The notes beneath the pieces were generated by a model that was not told the origin of the DNA, did no database searches, and saw only the letters and a list, made by a program, of their open reading frames with translations. Of a DNA stretch of 33,432 bases, positions 7,913-14,409 are shown one piece after another (positions within the stretch are counted from its first letter, which is position 1; every line of letters begins with the position of its first letter). The stretch is from Planctomycetota bacterium (lineage in GTDB: Bacteria; Planctomycetota; Phycisphaerae; SM23-33): assembly GCA_024275995.1 (NCBI GenBank), contig JAJRYB010000111.1, positions 1-33,432 of the forward strand. The letters run 5' to 3'. The position numbers and the translations under genes were made by a program.

Positions 7913-8511
7913 TGGCCAAGAACAGGCAAGCATATGTGATCCGCGTGACGCTCAATGGCTCCAAGCCGCCGATCTGGCGGAAGCTGGCAGTGCCGTCGGA
8001 TATCACGCTTGGCGAGTTGCACGAAGTGATCCAGATCGTCATGGGCTGGACGAACGGCCATCTGCATCATTTCATTCTGCCGGGCAAGGCCGCTGGCCGG
8101 ATGCGCGGCGAGCGCTACTTCGTGACAAAGGTTACGCCGTGGGGCGATCCGACCGAGATGGAAGGCGAAGACGAGGAGGCCATCACGCTCGGGGAGCTGT
8201 GCCCGAAGGTCAAGAGCAAGCTGATCTACGAGTACGACTTCGGCGACGGCTGGGAGCACACCATCGAGGTGCAGAAGATATTCGAGCCCGAGTCGGGCGT
8301 GGAGTATCCCGTCTGCCTGTGCGGCAAGAAGGCGTGCCCGCCGGAAGATTGCGGCGGCGTCTGGGGCTACTACGAACTGCTGGACACCATCGCCGACCCA
8401 GATTCGGACGATCATGAGGACATGGTCGAGTGGCTCGGCGAAAAGTTCGACCCCGACGCCTTCGATCTGGAAGAGGTCAACGCCGTGCTTGCCGAGTGGC
8501 GGAAAGGCTGA
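7909..8511 (+). CDS. PRiA4_ORF3-family protein
   Basis: A 200-aa protein of the plasmid pRiA4b ORF-3-like family, whose members occur on plasmids and integrated elements and have no settled function. Diagnostic stretches are LNGSKPPIWRKLAVPSDITL (about 14-33), LGELHEVIQIVMGW, and YDFGDGWEHTIEV (about 107-119), followed by a cysteine cluster CLCGKKACPPEDCGG (about 138-152) that may bind metal. The C-terminus is acidic. The start overlaps the rhuM stop by 4 bases; a second ATG follows immediately, so the protein may be one residue shorter. A truncated relative sits at 6606-6728. Confidence 0.88.
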   Translation: MMAKNRQAYVIRVTLNGSKPPIWRKLAVPSDITLGELHEVIQIVMGWTNGHLHHFILPGKAAGRMRGERYFVTKVTPWGDPTEMEGEDEEAITLGELCPKVKSKLIYEYDFGDGWEHTIEVQKIFEPESGVEYPVCLCGKKACPPEDCGGVWGYYELLDTIADPDSDDHEDMVEWLGEKFDPDAFDLEEVNAVLAEWRKG

Positions 8512-8516
8512 CGAGC

Positions 8517-8912
8517 ATGGCGGTTGATATATCCAAATGGCCGCTGCTGGTGCTGATGGAGCACTTCAATACGTGGATTGCATCTGCGCGCTCGCCCGTA
8601 CTCTGGAATCCGGAAGCCGATCATCAGTCCTGGGCGGATAGCCTGCGTGGAGAGGCGAAGGAAGTTATCATCTGGCTGGAACTGAAGGGCCTCGACGAGG
8701 CCGCATCTCAATTGGAAGAGCGAATGGCGGCCTTCCGCGCGGCGGTCTGGGAGTTTCAGCATGCATGCGAGGGCACGTATGCACCTGACGACGGGCATTG
8801 CCATGAGCTAGCGGAAGTCATGGTTCACAAGGCAGAGCTGGTCGCCGGTATCTGCGAAGACCTCGATCAGGAAGTGCCCCGGGAGGCATGGGAGGGCTTC
8901 CTGGATGGATGA
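8517..8912 (+). CDS. Hypothetical protein, 131 aa
   Basis: I do not recognise the family. The frame is open further upstream, but ATG 8517 follows the preceding stop by a few bases and gives a protein starting MAVDISKWPLLVLMEHF. It is acidic and apparently all-helical, with a possible short coiled coil around EEAASQLEERM-like residues in the middle, and no signal peptide or membrane segment. Its stop overlaps the start of the next gene by 8 bases, so it belongs to the rhuM-PRiA4 operon. A role with the neighbouring 209-aa protein is likely but unknown. Confidence 0.72.
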   Translation: MAVDISKWPLLVLMEHFNTWIASARSPVLWNPEADHQSWADSLRGEAKEVIIWLELKGLDEAASQLEERMAAFRAAVWEFQHACEGTYAPDDGHCHELAEVMVHKAELVAGICEDLDQEVPREAWEGFLDG

Positions 8913-9534
8913 TCTGGCGGACATGGTTGAGGCCGCCATGTCGCGGTATGAATCCGGCCACGCGCGGGGACTTCTGGAATCGCCGGATTGGCTGGAGGTC
9001 CGGAGCAAGGCGAAGGAACTATCGGCCGAGCTTGAGATCAAGGGCAAGCCGGTGGCGGCAACGCGCGTGGATCGTGAATATGTTCGTCTGGCCGAGGCGC
9101 TGCGTGGCGCGGCCGCAAAGAACCAGCCGCCGAAGATCAAAGACGACTTCGCCCTATGGGATATGTCCCAGGAGTTCCTGCTGACCCTGCGTTCCCTGAG
9201 TCGGTTCCAAGGCGAGATCGACCGCCAGTATCGGCGAAGCCAGGTCGAGGAGCAGCAGACATCCGAGACCAAGGGCCTATCCCGCCGGGCCGAGATTGCC
9301 TGGAAGGATTACCAGGACGCCATCGGCAAGGGCAAGTTCGACAACTCGCCTCCGACGGACCGCGAGGTGTGGCACTGGCTGCTCATCCATCGTCGCAAAG
9401 GGGAGAACCTGCCGAACTTCGACACCTGGCAGCGGTACATTCGTGAGGCCCGCAACTTCTACGGCTGCCAGAAGAACACGCCCCGTGCCGGCCGTGAGTT
9501 CGGCGGCAGCATCTCAGTCCAAGGCGACCTGTAA
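8905..9534 (+). CDS. Hypothetical protein, 209 aa, C-terminal conserved module
   Basis: Starts within the end of the previous gene (ATG 8905). The N-terminal half is helical and charged. The C-terminal third (from about 135: RRAEIAWKDYQDAIGKG, then TDREVWHWLLIHRRKGENLP, then FDTWQRYIREARNFYG) looks like a compact helical module of a type I associate with planctomycete proteins of unknown role, possibly DNA binding. No catalytic motif is visible. It is the last gene of the operon that begins with rhuM; a 225-bp gap follows. Confidence 0.72.
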   Translation: MDDLADMVEAAMSRYESGHARGLLESPDWLEVRSKAKELSAELEIKGKPVAATRVDREYVRLAEALRGAAAKNQPPKIKDDFALWDMSQEFLLTLRSLSRFQGEIDRQYRRSQVEEQQTSETKGLSRRAEIAWKDYQDAIGKGKFDNSPPTDREVWHWLLIHRRKGENLPNFDTWQRYIREARNFYGCQKNTPRAGREFGGSISVQGDL

Positions 9535-9759
9535 CCGGACGCAACCGGAATTCCGCCCCCTCTCGCTCCATTTTCCTGAAGAAAATCTCGCCTTTGCATG
9601 ACGGGGCCGGTCTGCGCTCGCCATGCGTTCATTGCCTGCGACAGCTCCAAAATCCGCCCCCATCCGCCCATCCGCTTTCTGGCTTGCGAATGGCACGCCC
9701 ACTCGGCCGCGAGGTGTGGCCGGCGCTGCCATGTATGCCAAGCACAGGAGAACGGATTG
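9535..9759. other. Intergenic gap with a short hairpin
   Basis: No gene is seen here. ATTTTC (9570-9575) and GAAAAT (9581-9586) form a perfect 6-bp stem with a 5-base loop, about 35 bases after the stop of the preceding operon. It lacks a long U-run. It may mark the operon end or an operator for the HTH-primase operon that follows. Confidence 0.3.
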
Positions 9760-10017
9760 ATGAACTTGGCACGCAATGCTGCCGTCGAGCGGATCGACGG
9801 ACCGGATTCGGGGACGGGCGAAGCCCCCGTAATGCTCACCGTGCACGATGTCGCCCGGATGCTGAATTGCTCCGCGCGGACCATCTACAGGTTGACCGAC
9901 AGCGGGCGGATGCCCCGGCCGGTCAAGCTGGGGGCGCTGGTCCGCTGGCCGCGCGAGGTCGTCGAGCAGTGGATCGCGGACGGCTGCCCCGACCAGCGGA
10001 AGGGAGGGCTGCGGTAA
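9760..10017 (+). CDS. Small helix-turn-helix protein (AlpA/excisionase type)
   Basis: An 85-aa protein with a MerR-like helix-turn-helix: MLTVHDVARMLNCSARTIYR then LTDSGRMPRPVKLGALVRWP and REVVEQWI. This is the layout of AlpA/excisionase-family proteins, which regulate or assist excision of integrated elements. The frame is open from 9598, but ATG 9760 has AGGAG 9 bases upstream and is preferred. Its TAA overlaps the ATG of the primase gene by one base, so the two are coupled. As a directionality factor it would work with the integrase at 12455; that is inference from context. Confidence 0.85.
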   Translation: MNLARNAAVERIDGPDSGTGEAPVMLTVHDVARMLNCSARTIYRLTDSGRMPRPVKLGALVRWPREVVEQWIADGCPDQRKGGLR

Positions 10018-12263
10018 TGGCTGACGTGCATACGATTCTGTCGAGGCTCAAGAAGGTCAAGGGGGCTGGCCACGGTAAGTGGTCGGCCCTGTGCCCGGCG
10101 CACGCCGATAAGAAACCGTCGCTGTCGGTAGGTCTTGGCGAAAACGGCAAGGTGCTGCTGCACTGCCACGCCGGGTGTGATGTGAAGGACATCGTCGCCG
10201 CCATCGGCATGACCGAGGCCGACCTGTTCGCCGACGCGTCCGCCCAGACCGGCAAGCCGGAGATCGTCGCCACCTACGACTACACCGACATCGACGGCAA
10301 GTTACTGTATCAGGTGGTTCGTCGTAGCGACAAGAGTTTTCTTCAGCGTCGGCCCGACGGGCGCGGCGGCTGGGTCTGGAATATGAAGGGCACCCCCCGC
10401 GTGCTGTATAACCTGCCATACGTTGCCTCGACACCGATCCAGGACTGGGTGTTCATCGTCGAGGGCGAGAAGGATGTAGACGCACTGCGGGCGCTGAACA
10501 TCGCAGCTACCACCAACTCGGGTGGTGCCGGCAAGTGGCATCAGGTGGCCGACGATTCTGTGCTACATGGCCAGCGTGTCGCCATCATTCCGGACAACGA
10601 TGATCCCGGGCGCGAACACGCCCAGCAGGTAGCCCAGGCCCTGCACGGTCGAGCATTGGAAGTGAAGGTTCTCGACCTGCTGGCGGTCTGGCCCGAGGCA
10701 CCGAGCAAGGCCGATGTTTCCGACTACATCGAGCATCGCGATTGCCTCTCACCGGAAGACCTGGCCGATGGCCTGATCGAACTGGCGGACAGTGCCCCGG
10801 TGTGGACACCTGAATCGGCGGAGGTTTTGTCAACGTCAGCGCCGATCGTGGCGTATCAGCCGTTCCCCGTGGAGATATTACCGGAGCCGCTCCGGTCGTT
10901 CGTGGCTCAGGCGGGCGAGGCTGTTGGCTGCGATACCGCCTTTGTCGCCCTGCCCCTGCTGGCGGGGTTGGCATCGGCCATCGGCAACACACGGCGCATC
11001 GGACTCAAACGCATCTGGAGCGAACCGGCGATTATCTGGGCGGCCATCGTGGGCGATTCGGGCACGATGAAAAGCCCGGCGATGGAACTGGCCCTGAAAC
11101 CCCTCCGTCAACGTCAGAGCAAGGCTATTAAGCAGCACGTCGAGGCGATGGAAGGATACAAGACAGAGGCCATGCGGTACGAGCTGGACCTGGCTTCCTG
11201 GAAGAAATCCGGAGGTGAAGGCCTGCCGCCCGCCGAGCCACAGTCGCCGGTACTCTCCCGCTGCTGGTGCGATGATACGACGATAGAGGCCCTGGCGGTG
11301 TTGCTGCTGCAGAACTGGCGGGGTTTGCTGATGGTCCGCGATGAACTGGCCGGTTGGTTGGGCGGGTTCGACCGCTACACCCAGGGCAAAGGCTCCGATG
11401 TGGCCAAGTGGATCGAGATGCACGGCGGGCGGTCGATGATGGTAGACCGCAAGACCGGTCAATCCCGGACGATCTATGTTCCCCGCGCGGCAGTGAGTGT
11501 GACCGGCGGTATTCAGCCGGTCACGCTGCAACGGTCGTTGGGCCGGGCCTACTTCGAAAACGGCCTGGCCGCCCGGTTGCTGCTGGCCCATCCGCCCCGG
11601 CGTGCCAAGCGATGGACCGAAGCCGAAGTAGACCCGGCGACGGAACAAGCTATTGCGACGGTATTTGACCGGCTGTTCGATCTGGAACCCGTCGAAGGTC
11701 CGGACGGCGACCCCGAGCCGGGCATCATTCACCTGTCGTCGCCAGCAAAGTCCGCCTGGGTTCAGTTCTACAACGAGCATGCGGATGAGCAGGTCGAGTT
11801 GTCGGGTGATTTGTCAGCCGCGTGGTCAAAGCTGGAAGGTTACGCGGCCCGGCTGGCGTTGATTGTCCACCTGGTGCGGTGGGCCTGGGATGAGTCGGTC
11901 GATCATGATGAGGTCGACGCACAGAGCATTGCTGCCGGTATAGCCTTGTCTCGATGGTTCGGCCAGGAAACCCAGCGGGTGTACGACATCTTCAACGAGA
12001 GCGAAGAAGACCGCGACCGGCGGGAGTTGATCGAGCGAATCCGGCGCAAGGGTGGCAAGCTGACCGCACGGGACTTGCAGCGATGCTCCAGGGCTTATCC
12101 CACCAGCGACGCCGCCGAGGCCGCCCTCGATAGTCTGGTTGAAGCGGGATTCGGACGTTGGGAGCAAGTTCCTGCCCATGGCAAGGGTGGCCGGCCGACA
12201 AGACGTTTTCGCCTTGCCGACAGCGCCGACGTTGACAAAACCCCTCAAATGCTAAGGAATTGA
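10017..12263 (+). CDS. DNA primase/helicase: CHC2 zinc finger, Toprim, DUF3987
   Basis: A 748-aa replication protein of a mobile element. An N-terminal zinc finger of CHC2 type is seen in CPAHADKKPSLSV (Cys26, His29) and LHCHAGC (Cys50, Cys54). A Toprim domain at about 140-210 carries VFIVEGEKDVDALRAL and VAIIPDNDDPGREHA, with the catalytic Glu and DxD-like acidic residues. From about residue 282 a DUF3987 domain follows with Walker-A-like GDSGTMKSP (about 344-352). It probably primes and unwinds the excised element. The open frame starts at 9594, but that extension overlaps the HTH gene; ATG 10017 overlaps the HTH stop and has GGGAGGG upstream. Confidence 0.9.
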   Translation: MADVHTILSRLKKVKGAGHGKWSALCPAHADKKPSLSVGLGENGKVLLHCHAGCDVKDIVAAIGMTEADLFADASAQTGKPEIVATYDYTDIDGKLLYQVVRRSDKSFLQRRPDGRGGWVWNMKGTPRVLYNLPYVASTPIQDWVFIVEGEKDVDALRALNIAATTNSGGAGKWHQVADDSVLHGQRVAIIPDNDDPGREHAQQVAQALHGRALEVKVLDLLAVWPEAPSKADVSDYIEHRDCLSPEDLADGLIELADSAPVWTPESAEVLSTSAPIVAYQPFPVEILPEPLRSFVAQAGEAVGCDTAFVALPLLAGLASAIGNTRRIGLKRIWSEPAIIWAAIVGDSGTMKSPAMELALKPLRQRQSKAIKQHVEAMEGYKTEAMRYELDLASWKKSGGEGLPPAEPQSPVLSRCWCDDTTIEALAVLLLQNWRGLLMVRDELAGWLGGFDRYTQGKGSDVAKWIEMHGGRSMMVDRKTGQSRTIYVPRAAVSVTGGIQPVTLQRSLGRAYFENGLAARLLLAHPPRRAKRWTEAEVDPATEQAIATVFDRLFDLEPVEGPDGDPEPGIIHLSSPAKSAWVQFYNEHADEQVELSGDLSAAWSKLEGYAARLALIVHLVRWAWDESVDHDEVDAQSIAAGIALSRWFGQETQRVYDIFNESEEDRDRRELIERIRRKGGKLTARDLQRCSRAYPTSDAAEAALDSLVEAGFGRWEQVPAHGKGGRPTRRFRLADSADVDKTPQMLRN

Positions 12264-12454
12264 AGGTTGTGTCAACGTCAACACCGTCAACACACCCCGG
12301 AACCAGCGGCACCGGGCCTTTTGAGCCTCCCGGACCTTCGACGCAGATTACTGCCGGAAAGCTCTTGAGGTGTGCGGCGACATGCTGCTGAGTGTCATGG
12401 ACGAATTGACCGGGTCGGGCGTTTGGTCCCGGCCCGGAGAAAGGAATCGAAAGA

Positions 12455-14212
12455 ATGGCGACAGTTTTCAGGAAGACGTACACGCAGCCACTGCCCAAGC
12501 ATGCGGAGATTGTCGAGCGGCGTGGGCGGCAGATGGTCATGTGGTTCGACCGACGCGGACGAAAGCAGTATGCCGACATGACGGTTGGGCGAAACGGCGA
12601 GAAGAAGATGCTTCGTCGCAGCCCGACATACACGGCGAAATATCGCAACGCCAGCGGCCATGTGGTGGAGGTCTCCACCGGCTGCAAGGACGAGACGGCC
12701 GCCCGCATGGTGCTGGCGAAGCTGGAGCAACGGAACGAGCACGTCAAGGCCGGTCTGTTGACGGCTGACCAGGCGGCGACACTGGACCACCAGCAGACGC
12801 CCATCGGCGACCATCTCGACGCATATCTGCAACATCTGAAGATGAAGAAACACAAGGGGCGTCGGATATGTAAGAGTCATCGCGACAACGTAGAGCGATA
12901 CCTTCGGCGGATTATCAGCGAGTGCGGGCTGGCCCGGTTGAGCGATATGACAGCCACGGCTATCGAAGCGTGGATGATGCAGCAGGAGTCGGCCGGGATG
13001 GGGGCGCGAACACTGAACGTCGCGCGGTCGGCGGCGGTGGCCTTTGCGGCCTGGTGTCGCAAGACGCGGCGGCTGGCGAGCAACCCGATGCGCGACCTGC
13101 CCCGCGCGGATGAATCATCCGATCGGCGACGAAAGCGTCGGGCGCTGACGCAGCGAGAGTTCCGCCTGCTGCTGGCGGCGACACGTCGCCGTCCCGTGTT
13201 GGAGGCGATGACTGTTCGACGTGGAAAGAACGCCGGGCAGCCCAAAGCCAATGTCCGCGAGAGCGTCAAGGTTGAACTCGGGCGGCTGGGCTGGGAGCGG
13301 GCGCTCATCTACAAGACGTTCGTGATGACCGGCCTGCGAAAGAAAGAGTTGGCGTCGATCACCATCGGCCAGGCGGTGCTGGATGGGCCGAAACCGCACT
13401 TGATGCTGCACGGGAAAGACGCGAAGAACGGCAAGGCGGCCAGTATTCCCCTGACGGCTGAATTGGCAGCCGACCTGCGGGCGTGGGTGGCGGATTGGCT
13501 GGGACGGGCCCGGCAGGCGGCCAGCGAGGCGGGGAAGTCGATTCCGTTGACACTGCCGCCCGAGGAGAAGCTCCTGAACGTGCCGACGGCACTGGTGAAG
13601 ATTCTCAACCGCGACCTGAAACTGGCTGGTATTCCCAAGGCGGATGCGCGGGGACGAACGGTTGACGTTCATTCGTTGCGGCATACGTTCTGCACGTGGA
13701 TGCAGATGGCTGGTATCGTGGGGCGCAAGACCCAGGCGGCAATGCGACATTCCAGCAGGGCGCTGACCGATGATGTGTACACGGACGAGGAATCGCTGGA
13801 AGTGGCCCAGGCGGTGGAGATGGCTATGCCGTCGCTGCCGCTGGAGAAGGCAGATGCAGACCAGACGAAGGCGGTGGCTACGGGCACGGCGGGCGTGGAA
13901 CTCGCCCCCGGCTTTGCCGTGACCAACCCGGCGCTCGCACCAGCGCTCGCACCAACCAGCGACCGGGGGAGGCATTTGGAGGCAGATTCTGGCACACGGG
14001 GCGGAGGTCGTCATCATGACGGCCGGGACGGCAATGGGAACAGGGCCAGAGACAAAGCGACGCAAGTCGCGCCTGCGCAAAGAAAAACGGACGTTCCTTC
14101 GCAAAAAGGGCGTCCGCATTCCCTTGTCCCATTGACGGGGGCACTGGGCCGTACTGGACTTGAACCAGTGACCTCCTGCGTGTCGAGCAGGCGCTCTAGC
14201 CAGCTGAGCTAA
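12455..14212 (+). CDS. Tyrosine recombinase / site-specific integrase
   Basis: Integrase of the phage type, 585 aa as read. A SAM-like N-terminal core-binding domain lies at about 115-215. The catalytic domain at about 230-450 has all expected residues: Arg295 (TGLRKKELASI), Lys near 321-327 (HGKDAKNGKA), His406 and Arg409 (VHSLRHTFCTW), His432 (AAMRHSS) and Tyr442 (DDVYTDEE). ATG 12455 has AGAAAGGA about 10 bases upstream. The tail beyond about residue 460 is low-complexity, and its last residues are simply the antisense of the tRNA-Val gene, which the frame enters. Integrase abutting the 3' side of a tRNA is the usual layout when that tRNA is the attachment site. Confidence 0.95.
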   Translation: MATVFRKTYTQPLPKHAEIVERRGRQMVMWFDRRGRKQYADMTVGRNGEKKMLRRSPTYTAKYRNASGHVVEVSTGCKDETAARMVLAKLEQRNEHVKAGLLTADQAATLDHQQTPIGDHLDAYLQHLKMKKHKGRRICKSHRDNVERYLRRIISECGLARLSDMTATAIEAWMMQQESAGMGARTLNVARSAAVAFAAWCRKTRRLASNPMRDLPRADESSDRRRKRRALTQREFRLLLAATRRRPVLEAMTVRRGKNAGQPKANVRESVKVELGRLGWERALIYKTFVMTGLRKKELASITIGQAVLDGPKPHLMLHGKDAKNGKAASIPLTAELAADLRAWVADWLGRARQAASEAGKSIPLTLPPEEKLLNVPTALVKILNRDLKLAGIPKADARGRTVDVHSLRHTFCTWMQMAGIVGRKTQAAMRHSSRALTDDVYTDEESLEVAQAVEMAMPSLPLEKADADQTKAVATGTAGVELAPGFAVTNPALAPALAPTSDRGRHLEADSGTRGGGRHHDGRDGNGNRARDKATQVAPAQRKTDVPSQKGRPHSLVPLTGALGRTGLEPVTSCVSSRRSSQLS

Positions 14213-14218
14213 CGGCCC
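14145..14218 (-). tRNA. tRNA-Val (anticodon GAC)
   Basis: A complete cloverleaf of 74 bases on the minus strand: acceptor GGGCCGT paired with ACGGCCC, D-stem GCTC/GAGC, anticodon stem CCTGC/GCAGG with loop TCGACAC, T-stem ACTGG/CCAGT with loop TTCAAGT, discriminator A. CCA is not encoded. The loop places GAC at 34-36, giving valine. Position 33 reads C and not the usual U. The gene is intact, so the element has restored its 3' end. Confidence 0.93.
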
Positions 14219-14409
14219 AAAGAACACATAACTATAGCGTCCACGAGGAGGAACGTCAACCTTCAAATCGTCGGCGAAACCGCGGCGAGAGAGCTTGCCC
14301 TGTCGGCGTTTCGGAGGATTTTCCTACCGCCGGTTGAACAGTTGAGCCGATCTCCATAGCATTGATATTCGTAACAGGTTTGCGCGACCAATATATCAGG
14401 AAGGTTACC

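Larger units (their letters stand above)
1..14145. mobile_element. Integrative element in tRNA-Val, right-hand part (inferred)
   Basis: Integrase next to the tRNA 3' end, excisionase-like HTH, CHC2/Toprim/DUF3987 primase and RhuM/PRiA4 cargo together define an integrated element. Everything to the left edge, including cas12b and the array, sits on the integrase side of the tRNA, while the genes on the other side are housekeeping or stable metabolism. I do not find a second copy of the tRNA 3' end within the window, so the far attachment site must lie further left. If it actually lies between the cargo and cas12b and was missed, the CRISPR locus would be chromosomal. Confidence 0.55.

Noticed and set aside
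9570-9586. Rho-independent terminator after the cargo operon
   Set aside because: The stem is only 6 bp, AT-rich and without a U-run, so I list it only as a weak hairpin.
9594-10016. 141-residue N-terminal extension of the primase
   Set aside because: It overlaps the better-supported HTH gene in another frame and precedes the CHC2 zinc finger start.
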